Positions 51,880-61,311 of a stretch of DNA of 64,000 bases are shown one piece after another. Each line of letters begins with the position of its first letter. Position 1 is the first letter of the stretch. Source of the DNA: Peptococcaceae bacterium (GTDB taxonomy: Bacteria > Bacillota > Desulfotomaculia > Desulfotomaculales > Desulfocucumaceae); the NCBI GenBank assembly GCA_023512435.1, contig JAILZP010000010.1, positions 22,635 through 86,634 of the forward strand. Direction: 5' to 3'. The notes below the pieces were generated by a model. The model did no database searches, had not been told where the DNA came from, and was given only the letters and a program-made list of their open reading frames with translations. The position numbers were made by a program, and so were the translations under genes.

Positions 51880-52530
51880 TTAATATTTGATGCGGTATAC
51901 GATCAGGTTTGCCAGCTCGGTGAGGGCCTTTTGCTGGCCCTCGTGCTTTTTCCACCAGGAGGAGGGGGAAAACTTGGGGTCGGGGGCGGACACGGTGATG
52001 ATTTCCACCCCGGTGCCCTTAAAAACCCTGCCGAAGATATACCTAGCCCGCCTGGTATGGTAATTGGAGGTGACCAAAAGGAAGCTTTTTATACCCTTTT
52101 CAAGGATGATTTCCTTTACATTCACCGCGTTTTCGTAAGTGCTTTCGGATTTGTTCTCCAGCAGTACCACCTCCGGGGGGACACCCGAATCCACGGCCTC
52201 CATGCGCATCAGGTCGGCGTCGGTAAGCCTGGAGGTCGGCCTTCCGCCCCCGCTCATAATAATCAGGCCGGCGTAACCTTCCTTGTAAAGTTCCACGCCC
52301 TTTGCCACCCGCGGCACCGTCTCCCCGGACAGAATCACCACGGCGTCACACCGGCGGGGCTTTTCATCCACCACCAGAAACCGGCCGAAGGCGGCCAGCC
52401 AGTAGTCCGATGCCAGAATCACCATGACCAGCAGGGCTATTGCGGCCAAAAACCTTTTTTTCAAAAAAACCACCGGAATATTTACTTCTGTACACCCCGG
52501 CAATTTCCTTTCGGTCATGCCCGGAAGCAT
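51880..52530 (-). CDS. YdcF/SanA-like DUF218 protein
   Basis: A 216-aa protein with an N-terminal membrane segment (about residues 27-45, RFLAAIALLVMVILA) and a DUF218 domain (about 55-205): CDAVVILSGETVPRVAKG, ELYKEGYAGLIIMSGGG, LLENKSESTYENAVNVKEI and LLVTSNYHTRRARYIF. The family is linked to envelope barrier function and to SAM binding in YdcF. No clear ribosome binding site lies before the ATG at 52530 or that at 52518, so the start is uncertain. It is convergent with the HdrC-like gene. Confidence 0.83.
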   Translation of the reverse strand: MLPGMTERKLPGCTEVNIPVVFLKKRFLAAIALLVMVILASDYWLAAFGRFLVVDEKPRRCDAVVILSGETVPRVAKGVELYKEGYAGLIIMSGGGRPTSRLTDADLMRMEAVDSGVPPEVVLLENKSESTYENAVNVKEIILEKGIKSFLLVTSNYHTRRARYIFGRVFKGTGVEIITVSAPDPKFSPSSWWKKHEGQQKALTELANLIVYRIKY

Positions 52531-52640
52531 CCGGGAAGAACCCGGATTACTGAAAATTGTTTTCTTTACGTTAACCGGTAAAATCAGGGGAAAAGAGGTT
52601 TATCAGCCGGATAATGGCCTAAGAAAAGGTCTGTTCCCTA

Positions 52641-52669
52641 TTGACCTTTTTAAAAAAATAAAATAATTT
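52641..52669 (+). promoter_or_regulatory. Putative sigma-A promoter of the fad operon
   Basis: TTGACC (52641-52646) and TAATTT (52664-52669) with a 17-base spacer; transcription would start near 52676. Confidence 0.65.
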
Positions 52670-52682
52670 ATTCTTAGTAAAA

Positions 52683-52700
52683 TGAGTGAGGATTCAGTCA
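52683..52700 (+). promoter_or_regulatory. Putative FadR operator
   Basis: TGAGTGAGGATTCAGTCA agrees at 12 of 15 fixed positions with the Bacillus FadR site TGAATGANTNNTCATTCA as I recall it. It begins about 7 bases after the predicted start of transcription, where a repressor would block RNA polymerase. The TetR-type FadR encoded at 58584 is the likely binder. Confidence 0.6.
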
Positions 52701-52754
52701 CCACTTTTATACAGTCAGTTAAAAAAATAAATATAAAAGGAGGATGCGCAAAAG

Positions 52755-55181
52755 ATGAAGCGCAGCGTAAAAAAAGCTGCCGTTCTGGGAGCAGGGGTCA
52801 TGGGTGCGGCAATCGCCGGGCACCTGGCCAACGTGGGAATCCCCACCTACCTCCTGGACATTGTACCGCCGTCACTGAATCCGGATGAAGAAAAAGCGGG
52901 GCTGACCCTGGAAAGTCCCCAGGTGCGCAACAGGTTTGCAGTCAGCGGGATTAACAACCTGACCAAGGCAAAACCGGCCCCCCTTTACGTGCCGGAAAAC
53001 GCCGGCCTGCTAACCCCCGGCAACTTTGAAGACAACATGAACTGGCTGGCCGAGTGCGACCTGGTTATCGAGGCCGTGGTGGAAAGGATGGACATCAAGC
53101 AAAGCCTTTTCGAAAAGGTTGAAAAGAACTGGAAGCCCGGTTCGATAGTGGCCACCAACACCTCCGGCCTGTCCATCAACAAGATGATCGAGGGCCGTTC
53201 GGCGGAATTCAAAAAGCACTTTATCGGCATGCACTTTTTCAATCCCCCCAGGTACATGCGCCTGCTGGAGGTAATCCCGGCCGCCGAGACCCTGCCGGAA
53301 GTCCTGGAGTTCGTGGCGGACTTCGGCGAAAGGGTCCTGGGCAAGGGCGTGGTGATCTGCAAGGACACCCCCAACTTCGTGGCCAACCGCATCGGCGTCT
53401 ACGGAATGTGCGCCACCATCAAGGCTATGATGGAATTCGGACTGGGCGTGGACGAAGTGGACGAGCTTACCGGGCCGGTAATGGGACACCCCAAGAGCGC
53501 ATCCTTCCGCACCCTGGACATGGTAGGCCTCGACGTCATGCTGCACGTGGCCAAAACTGTCTACGACACTGCCACGGATCCCAAGGAAAAGGCCGTCTTC
53601 GAGGCCGCCCCGTTCCTCCAGAAGATGGTGGAAAACAAATGGCTCGGGGACAAGACCGGCCAGGGCTTCTACAAGAAGGTCAAGTCCGACAAGGGCCGCG
53701 AAATTTTGGTGCTGGACTACAACACCATGGAGTACCGCCCCAAGGCCAAGGCCAATTTCGGTTCCCTTTCCACCGCCAAGATGTCCAAGAAAACTGAAAA
53801 GCAGTTCAAAGCCCTGGTCACCGGCAGCGACAAGGCCGCCCAGTTCGCCTGGAAGGTTACCAAGCAGCAGCTGCTTTACGCCGCCAACCTGCTGGGAATT
53901 ATCGCCGACGACATCCAGTCCATCGATCAGGCCATGAAGTGGGGCTTTAACTGGGAATTCGGCCCCTTCGAGGCCTGGGACATCCTGGGTGTGCCGGCCG
54001 TGGTGGAACGCCTCAAGGCTGAGGGCGAGGAAATCCCCAAGGTGGTGGAGGAACTGCTGGCCAGCGGCCGGACCAGTTTCTACGAGAAAAAGGACGGCGT
54101 CCGCTTTATCTTCGACCGGACCACCAAATCCACAGTGCCTGAAAAATTCGGCGAGAACGTAATTTTCCTGGCCCCCCTGAAGGAACAGAAAAAAGTTATC
54201 AAGTCAAACGACGGCGCCAGCCTGATCGACATCGGCGACGGTGTAGTCTGCCTGGAATTCCACTGCAAGGCAAACGCCATCGGAAGCGACATCGTGGAAA
54301 TGATGAATTTCTCGGTGAAAGAGGTGGAGAAAAACTACGAGGGCCTGGTCGTCGCCAACTACGGCCAGCACTTCTCGGTGGGCGCCAACCTGATGCTGGT
54401 CATGATGTACGCCGAAGCCCAGGAGTGGGACGAACTGGACCTCATGGTAAGGGAATTCCAGGATGCCAACATGAGAATGAAATACTGCCGGAAACCGGTT
54501 GTCGTAGCTCCCCACGGCATGGCCCTGGGCGGGGGCTGCGAGATTGTCATGCACGGCCACAAGGTGGCAGCCTATGCCGAGTCGTACATCGGCCTGGTGG
54601 AGGTAGGCGTCGGCCTGGTGCCCGGCGGCGGCGGAGTCAAGGAACTGGCTTTCAGGGCGGCGGAAACGGAACCCCCGGCGCCGGCCAATGTTAAAACCGG
54701 CGGCACCAACAGCGTTCAACCCATGATCAACCGCGCCTTTGAAAACATAGCCACGGCCAGGGTGGCCACCAGCGCCCCGGAAGCCGTTTCCCTGGGGTTT
54801 ATCAGGGCACGCGACACCAAGATTGTGACCAACCGTGACCACCTGATCGGCGAGGCCAAGAAAATGGTCCTCCAGGCGGCCCCCGATTTCATACCGCCGG
54901 TGCCCAAGACCATCAAGGCCCTTGGCGCCCCCGGCCAGGCCGCCATCGAGGTCGGCATCAAGACAATGCTCTGGGGACGCTACATCAGCCAGCACGACGC
55001 CCTGATCGCCAGCAAGGTGGCGGGCATACTGACCGGAGGCGGAGTAACCCCGGGCACCCCGCTCACCGAGCAGAACCTGCTGGACCTGGAGCGGGAGGCC
55101 TTCTTAAGCCTGCTGGGAGAACAAAAGACCATCGACCGCATCAGGCACATGTTAATCACCAACAAGCCGTTAAGGAACTAG
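52755..55181 (+). CDS. fadN: FadN-type 3-hydroxyacyl-CoA dehydrogenase / enoyl-CoA hydratase
   Basis: An 808-aa fusion that performs the second and third steps of beta-oxidation. The order is dehydrogenase first (NAD site AVLGAGVMGAAIAGHLANVG at about residue 8; GMHFFNPPRYMRLLEVIP near the catalytic His), a helical linker domain (about 340-470), and the enoyl-CoA hydratase domain last (about 480-730). Hydratase marks are HFSVGANL, GMALGGGCEIVMHG and VGLVPGGGGVKELAF, with both catalytic Glu residues present. This dehydrogenase-first order is that of Firmicute FadN, not E. coli FadB. AAAGGAGGATG lies upstream of the ATG. It heads the fadN-fadA-fadE group. Confidence 0.93.
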   Translation: MKRSVKKAAVLGAGVMGAAIAGHLANVGIPTYLLDIVPPSLNPDEEKAGLTLESPQVRNRFAVSGINNLTKAKPAPLYVPENAGLLTPGNFEDNMNWLAECDLVIEAVVERMDIKQSLFEKVEKNWKPGSIVATNTSGLSINKMIEGRSAEFKKHFIGMHFFNPPRYMRLLEVIPAAETLPEVLEFVADFGERVLGKGVVICKDTPNFVANRIGVYGMCATIKAMMEFGLGVDEVDELTGPVMGHPKSASFRTLDMVGLDVMLHVAKTVYDTATDPKEKAVFEAAPFLQKMVENKWLGDKTGQGFYKKVKSDKGREILVLDYNTMEYRPKAKANFGSLSTAKMSKKTEKQFKALVTGSDKAAQFAWKVTKQQLLYAANLLGIIADDIQSIDQAMKWGFNWEFGPFEAWDILGVPAVVERLKAEGEEIPKVVEELLASGRTSFYEKKDGVRFIFDRTTKSTVPEKFGENVIFLAPLKEQKKVIKSNDGASLIDIGDGVVCLEFHCKANAIGSDIVEMMNFSVKEVEKNYEGLVVANYGQHFSVGANLMLVMMYAEAQEWDELDLMVREFQDANMRMKYCRKPVVVAPHGMALGGGCEIVMHGHKVAAYAESYIGLVEVGVGLVPGGGGVKELAFRAAETEPPAPANVKTGGTNSVQPMINRAFENIATARVATSAPEAVSLGFIRARDTKIVTNRDHLIGEAKKMVLQAAPDFIPPVPKTIKALGAPGQAAIEVGIKTMLWGRYISQHDALIASKVAGILTGGGVTPGTPLTEQNLLDLEREAFLSLLGEQKTIDRIRHMLITNKPLRN

Positions 55182-55397
55182 TAGGGCCGTGATAAACTTC
55201 GCCTGACTTTGTCAGCCCCGCCGGTCCGGATGCTCACGTATGTCCATATACGCTCCGCTCCGTCCCGTCGGTGTTTCCGCGCCAGTCTCGTTTCTGACAG
55301 CCTATCCGGATCGTGTAAACCTTCCAAGATGCTGCGGTGAACGAACTGGCACTGGTGAAGATTCTATTCACTTTTTGAATAGGGGGTATTAAGAAAA
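55182..55397. repeat. Structured intergenic element between fadN and fadA
   Basis: About 130 bases at 55195-55325 look like a repetitive element: a stem CTGACTTTGTCAG, a GTATGTCCATATAC core with near-perfect symmetry, and CGCTCCGCTCCG followed by TTTCCGCGCCAGTCTCGTTT. There is no ORF. I recall similar strings between genes of related Peptococcaceae, but cannot check this. Confidence 0.45.
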
Positions 55398-56576
55398 ATG
55401 CAAGAAGCCGTAATCGTAAGTGCGGTGCGTACTGCGGTGGGCAAGGCTCCCCGGGGGAAACTGAGGAACACCCGGCCGGAACACATGGCCGCCGCCGTGT
55501 TGAAAGAGGCCCTGGCCCGGGTCCCCGCCCTGGACCCGGCGGAAATAGAAGACGTGCTGTTCGGCTGCTCCTTCCCGGAAGCCGAGCAGGGAATGAACGT
55601 GGGAAGGATGATCAACCTCCTGGCGGGCCTGCCCCAGAGCGTGGCCGGAGCCACCATCAACCGCTTCTGTTCTTCCGGCCTGGAGTCCATCGCCGTGGGC
55701 GCCACCCGGATCATGTCCGGCATGGTGGACGTGTTCGTGGCCGGCGGGGTGGAAAGCATGAGCCTGGTGCCCATGGGCGGCAACAAGCTGTCCCCCGACC
55801 CCGAACTGATCAGGATCTGTCCCGAGGCATACATGGGAATGGGCCTCACCGCTGAAAACGTGGCCGAGAAATACGGTATAACCAGGGAGGATCAGGACGC
55901 CTTTGCCGTGTCCAGCCACGCCAAGGCCGCCAAGGCCATCGCCGAGGGCAAGTTCAAGGAGGAAATCGTCCCCCTGACCGTGGTTGAAAAGCAGTGGGCG
56001 GGCAATAAGATCAAGGAAAAAAGTTTTATCTTCGACACCGACGAAGGCGTCCGCCCGGATACCACCATGGAAGGGCTGGCCAGACTGAAGCCGGTCTTCC
56101 GGGCCGGCGGCACGGTAACCGCCGGAAACTCTTCCCAGACCAGCGACGGGGCGGCATGCGTCGTCCTGATGAGCCGCAGGAAGGCTGAATCCCTGGGCAT
56201 TAAGCCCCTGGCGGTGTTCCGGGGGTACGCGGTGGGCGGCTGTCCCCCCGAACTGATGGGCATCGGACCCATTGTGGCCATTCCCAAAGCCCTGAAGGTA
56301 GCCGGGATCACCAAGGAACAGGTGGACATCTTTGAACTGAACGAAGCCTTTGCCGCCCAGGCACTGGCCTGCATCAAGACCCTGGAGCTGGACATAAACA
56401 AGATAAATCTCAACGGGGGCGCGGTTGCCCTGGGCCACCCGCTGGGCTGCACCGGTTCCAAGCTCACGGCCACCCTGCTGCACGAAATGAAGCGCCGTAA
56501 GGCCCGCTACGGGGTGGTCAGCATGTGCATTGGCGGCGGCATGGGAGCTGCCGGCGTATTCGAGCTGGTCAATTAA
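55398..56576 (+). CDS. fadA: Acetyl-CoA C-acyltransferase (thiolase)
   Basis: A 392-aa thiolase for the last beta-oxidation step. The active Cys lies in [14 protein letters not shown] (about residue 92), the His in [17 protein letters not shown] (about 350), the second Cys in [15 protein letters not shown], and [10 protein letters not shown] marks the other conserved block. GGGGGTATTAAGAAAA before the ATG is a weak ribosome binding site, so translation may lean on the upstream gene. It follows fadN and precedes the acyl-CoA dehydrogenase by 40 bases. Confidence 0.93.
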   Translation: MQEAVIVSAVRTAVGKAPRGKLRNTRPEHMAAAVLKEALARVPALDPAEIEDVLFGCSFPEAEQGMNVGRMINLLAGLPQSVAGATINRFCSSGLESIAVGATRIMSGMVDVFVAGGVESMSLVPMGGNKLSPDPELIRICPEAYMGMGLTAENVAEKYGITREDQDAFAVSSHAKAAKAIAEGKFKEEIVPLTVVEKQWAGNKIKEKSFIFDTDEGVRPDTTMEGLARLKPVFRAGGTVTAGNSSQTSDGAACVVLMSRRKAESLGIKPLAVFRGYAVGGCPPELMGIGPIVAIPKALKVAGITKEQVDIFELNEAFAAQALACIKTLELDINKINLNGGAVALGHPLGCTGSKLTATLLHEMKRRKARYGVVSMCIGGGMGAAGVFELVN

Positions 56577-56615
56577 AAAACAAATAAAAAATTTATCTGA
56601 AAGGAGAATTTTAAA

Positions 56616-58370
56616 ATGCTTCAAAAAGGCGGCGCGTTTCTGCTTGAGAGCGTCAATCCCGCAGACGTCTTCACCCCGGAGGACTTTACCGACGAGCACC
56701 GGATGATTGCCGACACCTGCAAGGATTTCATTGAAAAAGATGTCATTCCCAGAATGGACGAGATCGAGTCCCAGAAGGAAGGCGTGATGAGGGAACTGCT
56801 GGCCAAGGCCGGTGAACTGGGCATCCTCTCGGCCGACATCGAAGAGGAGTACGGCGGGGCCGAACTGGGCAAGCTGGCTTCCATCATCATTACCGAAAAC
56901 ATTTCCTACGGCGGATCGTTTTCCCTGGGCCACGGCGCCCACACCGGGATAGGCTCTCTGCCCATCGTTCTTTTCGGCAACGAGGAACAGAAGAAAAAGT
57001 ACCTGCCAAAGCTGGCCACCGGAGAGTGGATTGCGGCCTACGCCCTCACCGAGCCGGGCGCCGGGTCCGACGCCCTGAACGCCAAGACCAGGGCGGTCCT
57101 GTCCGAAGACGGAAAATACTACATCCTGAACGGGGAAAAAATGTTCATCACCAACGCCGGATTCGCCGATGTGTTCGTGACCTACGCCAAGGTGGACGGC
57201 GAAAAATTCACCGCCTTCATCGTGGAAAAAGGCACCCCGGGATTCAGCCTGGGCGCGGAGGAGAAGAAAATGGGCATCAAGGGTTCCTCCACCCGCAGCC
57301 TTATCTTCGAGGACGCCAGGGTCCCGGTGGAAAACGTGCTGGGTGAAATCGGCAAGGGCCACGTCATCGCCTTCAACATCCTGAACATCGGCCGCTTCAA
57401 GCTGGGGGCCGGCGTCACCGGGTCGGCCAAGAAGGCCATCGAGCTGGCCGTCAAATACGCCCTGCAGCGCCAGCAGTTTAAGACCCCCATCGCCAAATTT
57501 GGCATGATCCAGACCAAGCTGGCCCAGATGAACACCCGGGTCTACGCCTCCGAATCGGTGCAGTACCGCCTGGGCGGCCTGATCGAGGACGCCCTGCAGG
57601 ACAAGAAGTCCGGCCCAGAAATCGGCAAGGCCATTGAGGAGTACGCCATCGAGTGTTCCATCAGCAAGGTCTTCGGTTCCGAGGTGCTGGACTACGTGGT
57701 GGACGAAATGGTCCAGATATACGGAGGATACGGCTTTATCCAGGAGTACCCGGCCGAGCGCTTCTACCGGGATTCCCGCATCAACCGGATTTTTGAGGGC
57801 ACCAACGAGATCAACCGCCTGATCATTCCGGCCACCCTGATGCGCAAGGCCATGAAGGGAGAACTGCCCTTTATGGCAGCCGCCCAGGCCCTGCAAAAAG
57901 AAATCATGGACCTCAAGGCCACAGTCCCCGAAGACGACGGCAAGCCTCTCTACACCGAGCGCGCCATGCTAGCCCTGGCGAAGAAACTGTTCCTGATGAT
58001 CGCCGGCCAGGCGGCCATGAAGTACATGCAAAAGCTGGCCGAAGAGCAGGAACTGATCCAGATCATGGCGGACCTGGCCATTGAAATATACGCCATGGAA
58101 TCATGCGTGGCCCGCGCCCTGAAAGCGTGGGAGAAGGACCCGGCCTCGGCCGAATTGAAGATTGACCTGACCAAGGCTTACATTTACGACAAGTGGCCTC
58201 TCTTTGAAAAGTGGGGCCGGGAAGCCATGTGCTACCTGGCCACCGGCGACATGCTGGCCACCCAGCTGGCCATCGTGAAACGCATGACCAGGTACGTTCC
58301 CATTGACATGATCAGCCTGCGCCGCAAGATCTGCGCCCAGGTGATCGACAAGGAAAGCTACGTCTGCTGA
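56616..58370 (+). CDS. fadE: Acyl-CoA dehydrogenase, FadE-type
   Basis: A 584-aa dehydrogenase, longer than the ordinary 380-aa type by a helical C-terminal extension of about 180 residues (KEIMDLKATVPEDDG onward) seen in Bacillus FadE and VLCAD-like proteins. Marks are FALTEPGAGSDALNAKT-like AYALTEPGAGSDALNA, EKMFITNAGFADVF, and the catalytic Glu in RIFEGTNEINRLI. AAAGGAGAATTTTAAA before the ATG is a strong site. It closes the fadN-fadA-fadE unit. The stop TGA lies in the repeat element that follows. Confidence 0.93.
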   Translation: MLQKGGAFLLESVNPADVFTPEDFTDEHRMIADTCKDFIEKDVIPRMDEIESQKEGVMRELLAKAGELGILSADIEEEYGGAELGKLASIIITENISYGGSFSLGHGAHTGIGSLPIVLFGNEEQKKKYLPKLATGEWIAAYALTEPGAGSDALNAKTRAVLSEDGKYYILNGEKMFITNAGFADVFVTYAKVDGEKFTAFIVEKGTPGFSLGAEEKKMGIKGSSTRSLIFEDARVPVENVLGEIGKGHVIAFNILNIGRFKLGAGVTGSAKKAIELAVKYALQRQQFKTPIAKFGMIQTKLAQMNTRVYASESVQYRLGGLIEDALQDKKSGPEIGKAIEEYAIECSISKVFGSEVLDYVVDEMVQIYGGYGFIQEYPAERFYRDSRINRIFEGTNEINRLIIPATLMRKAMKGELPFMAAAQALQKEIMDLKATVPEDDGKPLYTERAMLALAKKLFLMIAGQAAMKYMQKLAEEQELIQIMADLAIEIYAMESCVARALKAWEKDPASAELKIDLTKAYIYDKWPLFEKWGREAMCYLATGDMLATQLAIVKRMTRYVPIDMISLRRKICAQVIDKESYVC

Positions 58371-58570
58371 TTCAGTCGTCGGTAGTCGGTCGTCAGTCGT
58401 AAGACTCTGTTAAGAAAACCGGTCAGTTACGGGAGCAAGACGTCAGATTTGTTGACACTGGACCCAGGGCCATTCTTCTAACATCTGACGTCTTCTCCCG
58501 GTGGCCGCATCTGACCCGAGGCAAATTCGTTCCTTCCGACGTCCGACGTCTGACGACCCGCAGCTGAATC
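58369..58570. repeat. 202-bp element with inverted ends between fadE and fadR
   Basis: GATTCAG and CTGAATC bound it, and the stretches inside each end (GTCGTC-type and GACG-type repeats) are also roughly complementary. A perfect inner inverted repeat AGACGTCAGAT/ATCTGACGTCT lies at about 58449 and 58481, flanked by CGGGAG/CTCCCG. The left end overlaps the fadE stop codon. There is no ORF, so it looks like a MITE-type or REP-like insertion. Confidence 0.65.
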
Positions 58571-58583
58571 GGGGAGGCAGCCT

Positions 58584-59213
58584 GTGCCAAAAAGAACAGG
58601 GGAAAAATATAAAGCAATCATCGAGGCCGCCATAAAAGTGATCGCCGAAAACGGGTATCACGGCTCCCAGGTATCAAGGATTGCCAGGGAAGCCGGGGTT
58701 GCCGAGGGAACGATTTACCTTTACTTTGAAAATAAGGAAGATATCCTGATCTCAATATTCCGGGAGAAATTGGGGGAATTAATTGCCTTAGCTCCCAAAA
58801 AGCTGAACAAAATAGAAAATTCCTTTGAAGTTCTGGCCAACCTGATCCACCTGCACTTCTCAACCTTCCAGAACAACCGCAGGCTGGCCCACGTGCTCCA
58901 GATAGAGCTGCGCCAATCCGACAAGTCCATAAGAGAAGGGATTGCGGAGGTAATCAGGGAGTACTACCGGCTGATTGAAGAGGTGGTCCGGGCAGGTATG
59001 GATAAAGGATATTTCAAAGCCGACCTGGACCCCAAGGTAGCCCGCAAGGTAATTTTCGGCAGCATGGACGAGGTTGCCACCTGCTGGGTTCTCTCCCGCC
59101 GGAGGTACAACCTGCTGGGCATGGCTGAGCAGGTATACTGTTTCCTGGCCCGGGCCCTGGCCAGGGACGGGAACGGCGACCCCTACCCGCCGCAATTAAA
59201 GCCGGGAAAATAA
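58584..59213 (+). CDS. fadR: TetR-family regulator, FadR-like
   Basis: A 209-aa repressor. The N-terminal helix-turn-helix (about residues 8-55) reads IEAAIKVIAENGYHGSQVSR and AGVAEGTIYLYFENKEDIL, and the C-terminal ligand domain contains FGSMDEVATCWVLSR, matching the Bacillus FadR pattern from memory (FGTIDETVTTWV). FadR binds long-chain acyl-CoA and then leaves the DNA. A GTG start has GGGGAGG six bases before it. Position after the fad genes and the FadR-like operator upstream of fadN fit a role as their repressor. Confidence 0.9.
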   Translation: MPKRTGEKYKAIIEAAIKVIAENGYHGSQVSRIAREAGVAEGTIYLYFENKEDILISIFREKLGELIALAPKKLNKIENSFEVLANLIHLHFSTFQNNRRLAHVLQIELRQSDKSIREGIAEVIREYYRLIEEVVRAGMDKGYFKADLDPKVARKVIFGSMDEVATCWVLSRRRYNLLGMAEQVYCFLARALARDGNGDPYPPQLKPGK

Positions 59214-59303
59214 AAACTGACAGTTTTTTTAAATCCGGAAACAATTTGATGAATACATTTTTTTACCATGGCAAATAATAACCTCCGTCAAGGAGGTGAA
59301 ACC

Positions 59304-59453
59304 ATGCCGACCATAAAGTGCAATGTGACGGAATGCCAGTACAACTCGGATGTTACGTGCGACGCTCCCATGATCCAGGTGGATCACAACGGTACCGCCC
59401 GGTCGGGCGATTCGTCACAAACCAAGTGCGAAACCTTTAAGCCCAAAAAATAA
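59304..59453 (+). CDS. Small DUF1540-type Cys-rich protein
   Basis: A 49-aa protein with the pattern IKCNVTECQYNSDVTCDAP and a late TKCETF. Four spaced Cys fit the DUF1540 family, probably a metal-binding mini-domain. AAGGAGGTGAAACC before the ATG is an ideal ribosome binding site. Its function is unknown; such proteins are abundant in clostridia. It is a single gene with its own terminator. Confidence 0.8.
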   Translation: MPTIKCNVTECQYNSDVTCDAPMIQVDHNGTARSGDSSQTKCETFKPKK

Positions 59454-59767
59454 TCATTGACAAAAGGGCCGGCCTAAATCCGGTCCTTTTACTTTACCGG
59501 AGGGGATCCCCGATCCGGTTCTTTCTTCCGTTCGGTACGCTTTTTGAAATGTGTTTTATATTTGAATGTAATTATAATTTACCCGCAGCGGGAAAGTGTT
59601 TTTGAAAACCCGACGCGGTATGTGCCCGGCGGCGCCCGGACCCGTCCCGTACCGGGAATGATGCTTTTTTTCTTAATTAAAAAGTTAACAGGAAGTTAAA
59701 TTTTTTAACATACATAAGTTGGTCCCATTCAGTTATATTATTAATTATATCCGAAAGGAGAGTAATC
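59454..59767. other. Intergenic region between the DUF1540 and DUF362 genes
   Basis: About 310 bases. A terminator is at 59466-59492; the rest is AT-rich after 59560 and contains AGTTAACAGGAAGTTAAAT-type short repeats at about 59684-59710 that could be an operator. No gene is seen. Confidence 0.45.
59466..59492 (+). terminator. Terminator of the DUF1540 gene
   Basis: AAAGGGCCGG and CCGGTCCTTT pair with one G-T around CCTAAAT, followed by TACTTT. Confidence 0.65.
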
Positions 59768-61069
59768 ATGAAAAAGCCCAAAGTTTCAGTTGTAAGCTAC
59801 CGGGAACCATACCAAACGTTAAAAGAAGCCCTGGATCTTTGCGGCGGGCTGAAAAACTTGAGCAAGGAGGATAATATACTGATCAAGCCGAACCTGGTGG
59901 CCTGGGATTTTGATCTCCCCTTCCCGCCGTACGGCGTGGTCACCACCAGCGCAGTGATGTTCAACCTGGTGAAAATACTGGTCGAGAACGGTTTCACCAG
60001 GTTGACCATTGGCGAAGGCCCCCTGACCCTCGCCAAGCCAGTCGGGCAAGCAATTTTCAAGGTGCTGGGGTATGAAAAGCTCAGGGAAAAGTACGGGGTT
60101 GACCTGGTTGACTTTAACGAGGACAAGTTTGTCGAGGTTGACTATGGTGAAATGAAGCTCTCCATAGCCAGGCGGGCTCTGGAGGCGGACAAGATCATAA
60201 ATGTCCCGGTGTTGAAGACCCACAACCAGTGCAAGGTGTCCCTGGGCATAAAGAACCTCAAGGGCTGCCTGAATAAAAAGTCAAAGATGCAGTGTCATGG
60301 AAGGGATCTCGACCTGAACTGCACCTTCCCCCTGGTGTCGGCGAAGCTGCCGGTGGCCCTGACTGTAATCGACGGAGTATTCACCCTGGAAAAAGGCCCC
60401 AGCAATACCGGGAAGGCATTCCGCAAAAACTTAATCATAGCCTCCACCGACATGCTGGCCTGCGACATTGTGGGTACTGAAATAATGGATTACAGGCCCG
60501 CTGATATTGAACACCTGAAGTTCTTCGCCATGAAAACCGGGAGAAGCCTTGACCTCAAAGACATTGAAGTGGTGGGCGAAAACATTGACAAGCACCGCCA
60601 GTATGTGGACTTTGACTGGGAATGGACGCCGGAGGACACCGGCCCGGTGGGATTTGCCAAGAGGGGTATTACCGGACTGGCCATCAGAAAGTACGACAGT
60701 TCCCTCTGCACCGGCTGCTCGGCCCAGTACAACCCCATGCTCATATTAATGATGTCGGCCTTCAGGGGAGAACCCTTCCCGGGCGTTGAAATATTAAGCG
60801 GCAAGAGACAGGCGGCTTCCCCCGGCTTTGAAAAAACCGTCCTGTTCGGGAAATGCGCCTGTGAGCTGAACAAAGACAATCCGAACATAAAAAAGGCCAT
60901 CCGGGTAAAGGGCTGCCCCCCGAAACAGGAAGACTTCATCAACGCCCTCAAGGAAGAAGGCATAGAGTGCAGCATGGAAGCCTACACAGCATACAGGCAT
61001 TACCTGTTTAACCGCTACAAGGCTGAGGACGGATTCGATATGGGACTGTTCGGAGAACAGGAAATTTAA
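59768..61069 (+). CDS. DUF362-family iron-sulfur-type protein
   Basis: A 433-aa cytosolic protein of the DUF362 family. Family marks are ILIKPNLVAWD, IGEGPLTLAKPVGQ, KIINVPVLKTHNQCKVSLGIKN and DMLACDIVGTEIM. In the C-terminal 125 residues Cys occur in CTGCSAQY, FGKCACEL and VKGCPPK, spaced unlike a classical ferredoxin but suggestive of a metal cluster. Many relatives carry a ferredoxin domain; this one does not. AAAGGAGAGTAATC precedes the ATG. Its function is unknown; it is not in the fad operon. Confidence 0.85.
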   Translation: MKKPKVSVVSYREPYQTLKEALDLCGGLKNLSKEDNILIKPNLVAWDFDLPFPPYGVVTTSAVMFNLVKILVENGFTRLTIGEGPLTLAKPVGQAIFKVLGYEKLREKYGVDLVDFNEDKFVEVDYGEMKLSIARRALEADKIINVPVLKTHNQCKVSLGIKNLKGCLNKKSKMQCHGRDLDLNCTFPLVSAKLPVALTVIDGVFTLEKGPSNTGKAFRKNLIIASTDMLACDIVGTEIMDYRPADIEHLKFFAMKTGRSLDLKDIEVVGENIDKHRQYVDFDWEWTPEDTGPVGFAKRGITGLAIRKYDSSLCTGCSAQYNPMLILMMSAFRGEPFPGVEILSGKRQAASPGFEKTVLFGKCACELNKDNPNIKKAIRVKGCPPKQEDFINALKEEGIECSMEAYTAYRHYLFNRYKAEDGFDMGLFGEQEI

Positions 61070-61247
61070 AAACAAATTGTTAATTTATGTTAATTAGTAT
61101 GAAAGTATGATTTTAATGTATAACTGGCTCTTTTTAATGCCTGAGAAAGGTTGTTAATTTAATAAATTAGGATATAATGTTATTAAGTGAATATACTTCA
61201 CGTTCTATCCACTTCCTCTAATGCGGGTAAAAGAATGCCTGCGAAAC

Positions 61248-61283
61248 AAAAAAGGCCAAACCCGACCTTGGCCTTTTTTGTTT
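61248..61283. terminator. Bidirectional terminator
   Basis: AAAAAAGGCCAA and TTGGCCTTTTTT form a 12-bp stem around ACCCGACC, followed by GTTTTA. It lies between the DUF362 gene and the convergent SSS transporter gene. Confidence 0.9.
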
Positions 61284-61311
61284 TACGTTTAAAATATATA
61301 ACCTTCAAACA

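Noticed and set aside
55389..57896. 835-codon open frame antisense to fadA and fadE
   Set aside because: The composition (His/Gly/Asp-rich) is typical of antisense frames, and the sense strand encodes clear thiolase and dehydrogenase motifs.
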